Shown one piece after another: positions 12,551-22,512 of a stretch of DNA of 64,000 nt. Each line of letters starts with the position of its first letter. The stretch's first letter is position 1. The translations under genes were made by a program, and so were the position numbers. A model generated the notes under the pieces. That model ran no database searches, was not told where the DNA came from, and worked only from the letters and a program-made list of their open reading frames with translations. This DNA is from Nephrocerus scutellatus (lineage: Eukaryota > Arthropoda > Insecta > Diptera > Pipunculidae), in NCBI GenBank assembly GCA_947095585.1, contig OX352763.1, positions 20,509,462 through 20,573,461 of the forward strand. Direction: 5' to 3'.

Positions 12551-12876
12551 TGTGCGATCACACACGGGCTTTTCATATTCTTTTGAACTTTATTCTAGTG
12601 CCGTCAATAATGTGACTTCAGAAAATGCTTCAGATCTTAAAGCTTCCTCGAATGTTGTTATTTGTTTGTCTACAGATATCCCCAACAACGTCAACCGCAT
12701 TCTTTATTTTGATAATTCTTACGCTTCTTTGGGCTTAGTAATATATCTCAAAAGCAGTGGATTTTATAGTTTGGGAACAGTGTTCCAAATATAAATCTTT
12801 CGAGCGGTGCCGAGCTAACGAAACAGAAAGTTCGGCGAGTCTATTCAGAATAATATATGCTTACGCTTTTGGAAAC
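12551..12876 (+). pseudogene. piggyBac-type (PGBD-like) transposase fragment
   Basis: An 80-codon frame (12552-12794) reads GFSYSFELYSS, then SSNVVICLSTDIPNNVNR, then LYFDNSYASLGLVIYL and GFYSLGTV. This matches the central catalytic region of domesticated-type piggyBac transposases: DFE.Y, then SNVV.RL...IP, then the YFDN.(Y/F)TSL box with a catalytic Asp, then GTV. A shifted frame continues with VPNINLSSGAELTKQKVRR. The relic is of a different subfamily from the piggyBac copy at 16100-18494. It ends abruptly at the minisatellite. Confidence 0.7.
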
Positions 12877-13260
12877 CTTCAAAAAATCCTCAAAAGGCTT
12901 TCCAAAAGACCTCCAAAAGACCCTTCATCCTCAAAGCTCCCCCAAAAAAACCCCAAAAACTCTTAAAAAAGAATTGAAAGATATCTTAGAATTGTCCTAT
13001 GATGAAGTCGCAGTAGATAATATATATATAGAGATTGATCAGACGTTGATGACGAAAACGCCGAAGAAGTGCCGAAAAAATCATTAGAGACCCCAAAAAT
13101 ATCCTCAAAAACTCCTCAAAGGATACCCAAAAAACCTTTAAAAGATCCTCAAAAGGCTTTTCAAAAGCCCCCCCAAAGAACTCCAAAAACCACCAAAACC
13201 CCTAAAAGACCTCAAAAGACTCCCTAAAAGACCCCCAAAAGGCTCTCTAGGTCTTGTGGA
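12877..13260 (+). repeat. Degenerate C/A-rich minisatellite, CCTCAAAAGAC type
   Basis: About 35 imperfect 9-12-base units such as CCTCAAAAGGC, CCCAAAAGAC and CCTCCAAAAGAC, interrupted by about 110 bases of non-repeat DNA (12975-13085). The plus strand is nearly free of G outside the GAC/GGC ends. Similar blocks lie at 34068-34180, 36380-37010 and 63590-63960. Confidence 0.85.
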
Positions 13261-14055
13261 AGGTGGTTAAAAAGGACCTCAAATTAGTCGAAAATACAGA
13301 CAACTTGACCCATTTTTGACTGTATTTTCAAATAATTTCAAAAAGCCACCTCGGGATTTTTCCAAATTTACCCATTAGGGTATCTGCTTATTCAGAAAAA
13401 GCAAAAAAAAATCTCTGTCTGTCTGTGTCCATTCTACAGCCCAGACGGCTAAACTTATTGGATGACTATTTATATTAAATATTAAAAATAAAAAAAATTA
13501 AAAAACATAAAAAAAACTAATATACTTTACTGAAGATTTCGGTCCGGTCCGTAAAAAAAAGTCGTGTTGTGCCCACACCTCCACTTTTTACTTTGATTTA
13601 ACATTTCAAATAGCTTTTCACAAACACACAAAACGATCACAAACAAATTTGAAAGTGGGACAGGAGAACGTCTGTCGTGGCAGCTAGTAATACAATAACG
13701 AAAAACATCCTTGGAATGATCATTATATTCGAAATAGCTAAATGCGCCTTACACAGTGCAAAAAGGAACTCATCCCATCTGATCTGACTACGATTGCCAT
13801 ACCATACAGTTGCACCAAAGAGAATGACTTCGTTAAACTCATTGGTGACCAAAATTTTGAAACTATCTTGAATATAATTGCAGGAATGTTTTCATCTTCT
13901 CAATGTTTTATCGCTACTTTTTTATTAGCGGTACTTCAGTAAATTCCGTCTTTTCCGTAGTGCATCAGTCACGGACATCAGTTTATCATCAATAGTAAGT
14001 TTGATGAACAGTTTATATCAGAGAATCAATCTATAATCATACCTATATTATAGCC

Positions 14056-14135
14056 GATGATGTGGAATGCTTCGGAAGGCCAGCACCGGACCCCGGTTGT
14101 AGAGCCAAATATGATGATGATGATGTGGAACGCTT
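14056..14135 (+). mobile_element. Short retroposed tail with target-site duplication
   Basis: About 63 bases (CGGAAGGCCAGCACCGGACC, then GGTTGTAGAGCC, then (ATG)n) are present only in duplication copy 1. They are flanked by a direct repeat of GATGATGTGGAAYGCTT (14056-14072 and 14119-14135); copy 2 has the single empty site at about 22215-22229. The trinucleotide tail and 5' truncation suggest the 3' end of a LINE or SINE. Confidence 0.65.
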
Positions 14136-14301
14136 AGCGTCAATATAATCCACAAGCATTTAGATACACCTGTCCAACACCTTTCAACACGCACACACTG
14201 TGCCAAAAGTTCCAAATATATTCTACGTGTGCTTATTGTGAACATTTTATTACACGATGCTTTTTATGGATTCCAAACTCTCAATTTAGTTTTTTAATTC
14301 A

Positions 14302-14307
14302 TTTATT
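14302..14307 (-). terminator. Putative polyadenylation signal of gene 1 (AATAAA)
   Basis: TTTATT on the plus strand, 84 bases past the stop codon of the gene at 14391-15758. The same signal is kept in the paralogue at 22407-22412. Confidence 0.5.
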
Positions 14308-14390
14308 TAAAAGTTATCAAATTTTATGTAATTATGATGAATGGAAATTCATGGGAAATACAGAATTAATATTATATGGATGTAGTATAT

Positions 14391-15758
14391 TTAGCACACA
14401 TTAACCATCCAGCGACATTCCTTGGGATGAGTGCCCTGCTCGTCTCTCTTCGTGAAAACATATCGCAAATTAGCAGAATACTTTTCATTGGATAGACAAA
14501 GATATTCCTTGTACTGTACATTTAAAAGAACCAGCTCAATTTTAATTGCTTCAATTTTCCATACACCGTTATAACCAATTCCAACAGCTTTGCTGGGACT
14601 CGCTGTCATCACACGGCGAAATTGGTTCTTGTACCGCTGCACGTTGGGTACATACAAATACTCATCCTTGTTGAATTCACTTTCAAAACGAAACTGGGAA
14701 CCTTCGTCACCATTTTTTAGGGGAATCCAGATAGATTGAATGTCGGCGAGAACTTGACTTCGCGTAAAGACGTTACGCCTAGTTTCTCTCCATGCGTACC
14801 TATCCTCAGGCGAATACATGTCCTCTAAATAAAGCGCATTGCGAATGCATATATTTTGGGCGAAGTACAAATTGCGAATGGAACTGGATATACGGTTAAC
14901 CCCGTGAGTTGCTGCGCTCTTCTTGTCTTCTGACAACTTCTCATAGTCTGGCATTTTCTGTAGTCGGCTCAGATGATCGGCAAAAACCATTCCGACCATA
15001 CCGTAGAGATCTTCTTCGGGGTATAATCTCTGGTTAATACTCACCAACGCTAAAGCACTCTGTGACACACTCTCATTGTTGTAGATATTGCGAATAAGAT
15101 CAGTAACTGGAATTTTAAAGTAGAGCTCTTCCACTACCATACGGATAGTATCGTCAGAGATTTGTTCGTCGAACGACTCCAACGCTTTTGCCAGTCTTTT
15201 AATATCGCTATTATTCTGATATGTCCCATCAGAAACAGCTGCCTTTAGGGTTTCTTTGGCAATCCTGATAATTGCATCCCGTACACCGTTATCGAGCATA
15301 TCCCGTGCTTTAATTCGAATCTCTTCGGATGTTTGTTCGTTGTGGATAATTTCTGTATTAACTACCTTATACAGATTTATCAGATCATAAATAGAATAAT
15401 GATAGGAGTCTATTGTATACCACATCTTATAATAGAGGGAATATTTAATTAAAATTCGAGTTGATGGCGCGCAATTACCATAAAACCTTCTCAGATTTGT
15501 TCTATTTGAATCGATTGATGCTTTAAAGATATTCGCAATTCTCAAAGGTTCCACATCGATTTGGCGAATCCCGTCTTCTGCTTGCTTGAATTTTCCAGAC
15601 TGGATGTCTTCAATGATGTTACTATCCAAAGTACTTGTATTCACAACTGCACCACCACTTATGAACTTTTCGTCAATAAAAAATTTGGCATTGGCAGGCC
15701 TCAGCGATAAAAAAGAAATAGTACCGAGAAACACCAACAGTCGAATGTGCGGAAACAT
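14391..15758 (-). CDS. Secreted helical protein with C-terminal beta-trefoil-like module, paralogue 1
   Basis: Intronless 455-codon frame. I do not recognise the family with certainty. Residues 1-24 form a clear signal peptide (RLLVFLGTISFLSL core, cleavage after ANA-24), so the product is probably secreted. Residues about 25-333 are rich in amphipathic helical segments, with few cysteines. Residues about 334-455 contain two similar segments, FRFESEFNKDEYLYV...W400 and VLLNVQYKEYLCLS...CRW450, a spacing seen in beta-trefoil domains. The mature protein has five cysteines, including C448 and the last residue C455. There are N-glycosylation-type sites (NTS, NRT, NNS). The start is chosen because it begins the signal peptide and lies about 40 bases below a TATA box. 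The paralogue at 22513-23868 has the same five cysteines. A fold like that of insect 30K-type storage/lipoproteins is possible but unproven. Confidence 0.88.
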   Translation of the reverse strand: MFPHIRLLVFLGTISFLSLRPANAKFFIDEKFISGGAVVNTSTLDSNIIEDIQSGKFKQAEDGIRQIDVEPLRIANIFKASIDSNRTNLRRFYGNCAPSTRILIKYSLYYKMWYTIDSYHYSIYDLINLYKVVNTEIIHNEQTSEEIRIKARDMLDNGVRDAIIRIAKETLKAAVSDGTYQNNSDIKRLAKALESFDEQISDDTIRMVVEELYFKIPVTDLIRNIYNNESVSQSALALVSINQRLYPEEDLYGMVGMVFADHLSRLQKMPDYEKLSEDKKSAATHGVNRISSSIRNLYFAQNICIRNALYLEDMYSPEDRYAWRETRRNVFTRSQVLADIQSIWIPLKNGDEGSQFRFESEFNKDEYLYVPNVQRYKNQFRRVMTASPSKAVGIGYNGVWKIEAIKIELVLLNVQYKEYLCLSNEKYSANLRYVFTKRDEQGTHPKECRWMVNVC

Positions 15759-15795
15759 CTTCAGTTTTTCACTATTTGGCCTGGTTTCCCACAGG

Positions 15796-15803
15796 TATTT
15801 ATA
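15796..15803 (-). promoter_or_regulatory. TATA box of paralogue 1 (TATAAATA)
   Basis: GGGTATAAATACC on the minus strand, about 38 bases upstream of the ATG. The identical box in the same position lies upstream of paralogue 2, and the sequence between box and ATG is nearly identical. An initiator-like AATAGTG lies about 25 bases downstream. Confidence 0.75.
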
Positions 15804-16099
15804 CCCAAATTTCGGTACTGCTTTAAGGAGAATTGCGATAAGAAATAACTATAATGTATTCTGTCATCAGGATCGCCGAATATTACGACTCAAAGTATTT
15901 CATTTGTTCACGTCAAGTCGTGACTTGTATTCAAAGCTTTTTTATCTCTTTTACGAAAACACGATTTCATTTATTTTTAGATAAAAAATTTTGCTTTTTA
16001 AAGATAAAAACAAATGGTTCAGAAAAAATATTAACCCTTAAAAAATTTGTAAAGATTTTTTGTTGAATGAAGGGAAGCTAGTGATCATTTAGAAGAGAT

Positions 16100-16677
16100 G
16101 ATGACGAACTGAAGGAAAGAGCGAACATTACTGAGTCTGCTTATATACCAACGAATGTAAAATATGTTCAAGAAAGTACTCAAAATGCGAAACCAGAGGT
16201 AAATTCTTCAAGAATTAATTTTGCTACCAAACAGTAAGGGGGAAAAATAGGCACAAGTGGTCCACCATACGGGCTAAGCCTGCAAAGGTACCAAGCAGAA
16301 ATATTGTTCATGTAAAGCCAGGACCTTCATGTAATTGTCGAAAATTATTGGATCCTTTGTCTTGTTTTGAACTGTTATCATTCATGATATCATTGATAAA
16401 ATTGTGACTTACACGAACGCAGAAATTGAAGTTTAATCCCAAAAGTATGAACAATCATCTGTAGATGGAACTAAACTCAAAGATCTATTAGCTATGCTAG
16501 TACTTACTGCAAGTACTTGTGATAACCATCTTTCGTCCCGAGAACTTTTTGACAGCAAGTAACGGGTGTTTTTTTTGGGAGGTTTGTTTTTCCGATAGAT
16601 GTCGTTTTATTTTATGACAGTTGTTTTGACAGCTCAAAGTGGCATTTCTACTCAGTATTGTTTGGCAAATCATTATG

Positions 16678-16709
<32 letters not shown>

Positions 16710-16971
16710 ACATTTGTGAAAAATAGTCGTGGTAGCCATATGCCAGAAATTGTGTTTAAATGTTAAATGCCAAAAAATTATCTACCAAATAAAAAAAACA
16801 CGTTATATCTAACGGGTGTTTTTTTAAGAGGTTGCCGATTTTTTTGAATAAAACACATATAAAATTATGAAATGACCAAAATTTTTTTTTATTTGGTAGA
16901 TAATTTTTTGGCATTTAACATTTAAACACAATTTCTGGCATATGGCTACCACGACTATTTTTCACAAATGT

Positions 16972-17002
<31 letters not shown>

Positions 17003-18494
17003 CATAATGATTTGCCAAACAATACTGAGTAGAAATGCCACTTTGAGCTGTCAAAACAACTGTCATAAAATAAAACGACATCTATCGGAAAAACAAACCT
17101 CCCAAAAAAACACCCTATAGTATTGTGGAAACCCTTAGAGGGCATGTATGAGTGCGGAGAGGTTCGACTTCCTAATAAATTGTTTTAGATATGACGACAA
17201 GACCTCTCGATTAGAACATCGTGGTCAAGATTCATCTGCACCAATTCGAGAAATTTTCTCTTTGTTTATAGATAAGTGTTAAGTGAAAATTATGAACGAA
17301 GTAGCTGTGTAACAATTGATGCGCAATGGCTGGCTTTTCGAAGTCGTTGCGGTTTTAGAATGTATAGTCCGAATAAACCAGCGAAGTACGGGATAAAACA
17401 TGTGATGATGTGTGACAATTCAACCAAATACATTGTAAACGCGATGCCATATTTGGGCATTGGGTGAGTTGAAACATTACCACCGAAAATTGGTTCAAAC
17501 CACTAGCAAAGGCTTTACTAAAAGAACCAGCTTACTTAGGAACAATTAGAGCTGACAAACGGGAAATACCACCCGTACTTCAGAGTGATAGAAGCATACT
17601 AATTGGAACATCTATGTTTTGCTTTGACGGTTCTCTTACTCTTCTATCTTATAAGCCTAAGGCTAACAAAGTTATATTTTTACTATCTACTTCCGAAGAA
17701 TAGGCTAACATAAATCCCAATAACAAAGACCCCAAATATGGTTGAGTTTTATAATAAAACTAAAGGAGGGGTCGACGTTTTGGACCAAATGTGTTCTGTA
17801 ATGAGGTGTAGCCGCAAGATCAGAAGATGGCCACAATGTATGTTTTACGGCAGTTTAAATATAGCGTGCGTTCGTTAACACTTTTGTAATTTACCGTGAA
17901 AATATGTTTAGAGAAGAAAAATAGCCACTATCACGTCGAAAATTTATGATAGAATTACATAATTCTTTGTTCAAGGAATGGATGGAAAAACGGTTGCAGA
18001 AAAAAAATTTCAACTTCTCTCAGGGATGTCATAGATATTATATTGGAACCAAATGCTTCAAATCAACCAGGAATTAGTTCGGGACAGCAAGAAAATAGAA
18101 AGAGAAAGATTTGTGCCTTTTGTCCATCCTCAAAGATAAGGATGAGTGGTTTCTTATGGTTAAGGTGCGGAAAAGTGGTTTGTGGCGAGCACTAAGTTGA
18201 TTTTTTTTGTTTGTTTCTTACATAATCTTTTGATTCTAAAAAAACCAAAAATGAAATTTCTGTTTTTGTTTTTTAATTTTATTGCTTATAACATGACTGT
18301 CTGCTTTTGAAAAGACAGCTTATAAGACCAAAAATTAGGAAAGGAAGAAGTATTATTTTTTTGTTAACTTGTAATAACAGACAATAAACGAATTGATATT
18401 TATCAAGTTAAAAAAAATTGTATTGTTATGTTTCAGAGACGAATCGACGAAGAATATTAATAACAAGCTACTGAAATAGATTAGTAATCAAGGG
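16100..18494 (+). pseudogene. piggyBac transposase gene remnant (in duplication copy 1)
   Basis: Looper-moth-type piggyBac transposase in broken frames. The N-terminal portion reads KWSTIRAKPAKV and PGPSCNCRKLLDPLSCFEL (16250-16370). The middle reads RFDFLINCFRYDDKTSRLEH (17160-17215), then FRMYSPNKPAKYGIKHVMMCD (17352-17414) and MPYLGIG. Next come SMFCFDGSLTLLSYKPK (17610-17665), TKGGVDVLDQMCSVMRCSRK (17759-17818) and a C-terminal CAFCPSSK...CGKVVCGEH zinc-finger-like end (about 18113-18195). The 3' terminus AAGGG is followed by the TTAA target at 18495-18498. The 5' end is deleted at about 16098-16115 relative to the copy at 24246. A 556-base palindromic element splits the coding region after DSKY. 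Confidence 0.9.
16562..17117. mobile_element. Composite palindromic (foldback) TA-MITE, copy 1
   Basis: Two inverted arms of a MITE meet at a centre reading CACGTTATATCTAACGGGTG. The outer ends are ACGGGTGTTTT and ACACCCTA, and TA is duplicated on both sides (16560-16561 and 17118-17119). Removing the element restores the piggyBac reading across the junction (DSKY then SIVETL). Each arm carries a long homopolymer (A about 16678-16706, T about 16977-17002). The left arm lacks about 74 bases next to the centre compared with the copy at 29698-30327. No coding capacity. Confidence 0.9.
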
Positions 18495-19510
18495 TTAAGT
18501 AATCTATTTGGGCAAAATTCGAAATAGTTTGTTTGTTTAAAAATAGTTGTTATTCTACCAAGTAGACTTCTTCTTTAATATGAAAATGTGTTAAAAAAAT
18601 AAGTGTTGCCGTTAATGGCTTTGGAGAAATGGACTAACGAAAAATTCTAATCTAATCAGTTGCCTAATTTCTCGGGACAATCTGTAGTTACTAGAGGATA
18701 AAATTTTTGTTTACTGTTTTATCTTAGAGTTTTATATTACTTTACCGCAGACTACCACTGTCAGCTTATCAGCGTTGTGCTGGTAAACATTCAAAGTACA
18801 TAAAAGCAAACAAAGTTCTGCGATAGTTTGCGAAAGGTGATATTAAATGGCTACCGAAATATCTTATCAATTTTTGTTGTCTGGAGCACAAACTCAAGCT
18901 CCAATAGATTTAATGCCATCACTAGTCATGTCTTACGATTATTTGCTAGTGAAATTCTAGATAATATAATGTAACTGAAGCATTTCAAGAGATAACGTTA
19001 AAAATAAGAAGATTGCGTCAAACAATTGAATTGAAATGGGCCATAGCTGGCAGGCTTCCACAACGCTTTTTATACTATAATAGTTTATGGCTTCAGAACT
19101 ACATTCAATTTTCGGAAAATATGACTGATGTAATTCCTATTTCTTCTCAAAATAGACCATATAATAAACCAGGAAGACCACAATCATTATAACATCTGTA
19201 ACTTTCCAGTATCATGCTTCAGGCGCACACAAGCATTTAGAAGTAATGTTAATTTAGTCTTAGCACTTGGCGGTAGGTATTGTACTAGCTCAGCAGTAAT
19301 ACGATCATAGCCAGGTGAGATCTTTTTGTATAGTCGTTTCTACTTCGATAGTTTAACTGGAGGAATTTCCACGGAGAGTTGCTCGATTTCCGGGCACATT
19401 ACTTCATTTTGCATTTGATTGGGTTGAAATACATCCGAAACTCGGTGAATATTTCTGCTTTATTACAGTTGCTTTCGGCTCATGAGTTATTTAATTTAAT
19501 TGGTTGGGTT

Positions 19511-19623
19511 GTAGGTCCCTTCCATTTGTGTCCAAAAATATAAATGCGCAACACAAATGGTCGCGAGAAGCTAGGCCTTGGACCACAATGGTCTGTCGCG
19601 CCGAATATTATTATTATTATAAA
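19511..19623 (+). mobile_element. 5'-truncated SINE copy with (ATT)n tail
   Basis: Matches the 3' half of the SINE at 20727-21003: GTAGGTCCCT, then AAATGCGCAACACAAATGG, TCGCGAGAAGCTAGG, GGTCTGTCGCGCCGAAT and an ATT-repeat tail. It has no tRNA-like head. It sits exactly at the right border of duplication copy 1. Confidence 0.85.
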
Positions 19624-20299
19624 TTGGGAGCAAATCATTTACGTAATCTTGTTTAATTGTGATTTGTACAACGGGTATCTTGTTAATTGCCATTTTTCCT
19701 TTCTTTTCTTTTCTCGGATATTAAGTTAAGTATTTGTTTCGCATAACTGTATCCGATTTATTTCATTTTTATTTGAGGAGTTACTTTTTGTGTTTGTTCC
19801 GTAAAATCTTATTCTTCCTCTTCTACTTGGGTTTTATTATATAGCATTGTGTCAAATTTAAATTTTGATCTGATAAACAAAACTAAAATGCTGTTCGTTG
19901 GCAACCGCATCACTTGAGAACGGCTCGTCTGATTTGGCTCATTTTTATTTTAAAATGTTCGCCATAGTCTGAATTTATACAGTTTATAGGTACGGAAAGA
20001 AAAATGGGAAAAGTTACCAGAAAAACTGAAAAATTCGGGAAAAACTGAAAGTTCTGCTTTCCATAGGATTTTTGTATGAACTCACGACCATATAAATCTA
20101 TTACTCACTATTCCAACACGTATATTTTTTTTGCGTGGCCGAGTTAGTCAATTGGTGGTATGGGGTCAGTTGGCGGGAGATCAGTAGGTGGGTGGTCAGT
20201 TGGATAGTGCAGCCGGGAAACGCTGGTTATTTTCGCTAATTCAAGATATGAATTAAATTTGAACTAACTCCCATTCCCACACCAAGCGCGGAAGTTCTA

Positions 20300-20726
20300 C
20301 CAAAGAGTCTGACGCAATATAGACCGCGTTGCGCATACTGCAGAGACAAAGAGGGTAATCTGATCGCCGATTTCAAAGGGAACTTAGAGCGATGGGAGGA
20401 GCACTTTCATGAGTTGCTTAATGGCGAGCCCCACCAATGACCGAAGACCACACCATGCTGCCGCCAACAAGCATTGCCGAAGTTAGCAGAGCGATAAATC
20501 AACTCAAAAATAATAAGGCACCGGGATCAGATGGTATCCCAGCGGAGTTGATTAAGTCTGGAGGGTCCGCAATACACCAAGCAATTCAATGAACTAATAG
20601 TGCAAGCATGGGATGAAGAAGCGATGCCAGAAGACTGGCGAAGAGGCATCTTGTGCCCCATACATAAGAAGAGAGTTTCAAAACTCACTTCACCATATTT
20701 TTATAGACTTTAAAGCCTCCTATGTG
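20300..20726 (+). pseudogene. RTE-like LINE RT, 5' part (family E, copy 2)
   Basis: Frames contain LERWEEHFHELLNGEP (about 20385-20435), then the finger/palm motif INQLKNNKAPGSDGIPAELI (about 20495-20555). They continue to FIDFKASY at the right edge, where the SINE interrupts. Frameshifts occur around 20440 and 20570. The element resumes at 21004. The clade assignment rests on motif style only. Confidence 0.85.
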
Positions 20727-21003
20727 GGCGCCGTGGCTCAGTGGAAATGCACGTGGCTACTGAGCAGGATGTTCGTGGTTCGAATCCCAGTAACAGTATC
20801 AAAAGTATTTTTCACAGTTTCCCATCTCTCGCGAATGGGTGACAAATGTTTCGACAGGAATAACTTCTCACGAAAGGCTGCTCAATTCGCCGTTCGGATC
20901 CGGCCTTAAATTGTAGGTCCCCTCCAAAAATATACATGCGCAACACAAATGGTCGCGAGAAGCTAGGCTTTGGATCGCAATGGTCTGTCGCGCCGAATAT
21001 TAT
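20727..21003 (+). mobile_element. Full-length tRNA-derived SINE
   Basis: The head carries an RNA polymerase III A box TGGCTCAGTGG (20734-20744) and a perfect B box GGTTCGAATCC (20777-20787), 32 bases apart. A family-specific body follows (GCCGTTCGGATCCGGCC, CGCAACACAAATGG, GTCTGTCGCGCCGAA) and then an ATT-repeat tail. It sits inside a LINE reverse transcriptase, splitting FKASY from DSIARVELYKAM. A short TATG repeat at the borders may be the target-site duplication. Confidence 0.9.
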
Positions 21004-21600
21004 TATTATGATAGCATAGCCAGAGTAGAACTCTATAAAGCCATGAGAGAATTCGGCATCCCAAATAAACTGACACGACTTCGTATGTTGACCATGACCA
21101 ATGTTATAAGCCAAGTAAAAATATGCGGATCACTATCAAGAATGATGGACTGGCCTGTGTCCTCTTTAACTTGATTTTGGAGAAAGTGAACCGAAACTCT
21201 GACGTAACGGCGGGAGGAACAATCCTCTATAAGTCCATTCAGATACTATCTTATGCAGACGACATCGACATTGTTGTTAGAAACCAAAGTGCTGTACAGG
21301 AAGTTTTCAACCAGGTCGAGCGGGCGGCACTAAATCTGGGGCTGCACATAAATAAGAGCAAAATAAAGTACAATGTGGCCAAGACTGCGAGTAGAAGATC
21401 CAAAATTGGTCCCTCAAATTAAATAGTGGAACGCGAATTTGAAGAAGTGCCATCCTTTTACTATTTCGGATCAACTGTAGCAGCCGAGAATAGCATGGAA
21501 CCAGAACTAGTTGCACGAAAACGAGGAGCAATAAGAATGTCAATAACCAATGCCAATTCTTCGACTTAAATGACAATGACACTGTAATTCCAAATGGTCC
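21004..21600 (+). pseudogene. RTE-like LINE RT, 3' part (family E, copy 2)
   Basis: Continues the RT after the SINE: DSIARVELYKAMREFGIPNK, then MLTMTNVISQVKI. A frame shift leads to LACVLFNLILEKVN and LSYADDIDIVVRNQSAVQEV (catalytic YADD at about 21256-21267), followed by QVERAALNLGLHINKSKIKY and FYYFGSTVAAENSM. It matches 12292-12550. Frameshifted and non-functional. Confidence 0.88.
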
Positions 21601-21850
21601 ACCTGCACCTCAACACGAAAGGCAAAGGAAACATCAGAGCATATACTTTTCATTTGTGAAGCCCTCACCTGGAAAATAATATAACATTATAAGGCTCATA
21701 CAGTTCTCTGGTCAAATGCCAAACCAATCGAATTGGCAGATGTGGTGGCATTTACAGAGAAACTGAGCAATCACATAATGTGGTAAAACATCTGGGAGGC
21801 ACAATGAACCTAAAGATAGCAGTACACAAGGCTATATAGCCCCACCCACA
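21600..21850 (+). pseudogene. LINE C-terminal fragment abutting the duplication
   Basis: One frame reads ETSEHILFICEALTWKI, then PIELADVVAFTEKLSNHIMW. This is the SEHVLF.C style of zinc-binding tail found at LINE ORF2 C-termini. An AATAATA-rich tail runs into the left border of duplication copy 2. It may belong to a different LINE family from family E. Confidence 0.5.
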
Positions 21851-22406
21851 ATAGTAATAATACTACAATAACAAAAAGCATCCTTGGAATGATCATAATA
21901 TTCGAAATAGCTAAATGCGCCTTACATAGTGCAAAAAGGAACTCATCCCATCTGATCTGACAACGATTGCCATACCATACAGTTGCACCAAAGAGAATGA
22001 CTTCGTTAAACTCATTGGTGACCAAAATTTGGCGACTCTCTTCAATATCGCAGGAATGTTTTCAGCTTCTCAATGTTTTAAAGCTCATTTTTTATTAGCG
22101 ATACTTCAGTAAATTCCGTATTTTCCGTAGTGCATCAGTCACGGACATCATTTTATCATCAATTGGACGAACAGTTAATGTTAGAGAATCATTCTGTAAT
22201 CATATATCATAGTCAATTATGTGGAACGCTTAGTGTCAATATAAATTACAAGCATTTAGATACACCTGTCCAACACCTTTCAACACGCACACACTGTGCC
22301 AAACATTCCGAAGTTCCAAATATATTCTACGTGTACTTATTGTGAGAATTTTATTACACGTTGCTTTTTATAGTTTCCAAAGTCTCAATTTAGATTTAAT
22401 AATTCA

Positions 22407-22412
22407 TTTATT
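22407..22412 (-). terminator. Putative polyadenylation signal of gene 2 (AATAAA)
   Basis: TTTATT on the plus strand, about 100 bases past the stop of the gene at 22513-23868; conserved in the paralogue's 3' flank. Confidence 0.5.
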
Positions 22413-22512
22413 TAAAAGTTATCAAATTTTATGTTATTATGATGAATGGAAATTCAAGGAAATACAGAATTAATATTACATGGATATAGATAAAAGAGAA
22501 TTGGGGCAACAT

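Larger units (their letters stand above)
13686..19510. repeat. Segmental duplication, copy 1
   Basis: Direct repeat of 21850-26090. It contains secreted-protein gene 1, its promoter side and a piggyBac element. The homology starts within AGTAATA(C) at about 13686 and ends at TTAATTGG at about 19505, where a truncated SINE abuts it. It is longer than copy 2 because the piggyBac interior is kept and a 556-base palindromic element lies inside it. Confidence 0.9.

Noticed and set aside
16497..16739. Minus frame with a run of phenylalanines (also 29674-29880)
   Set aside because: Arises from the poly(A) tract in the MITE arm; not a gene.
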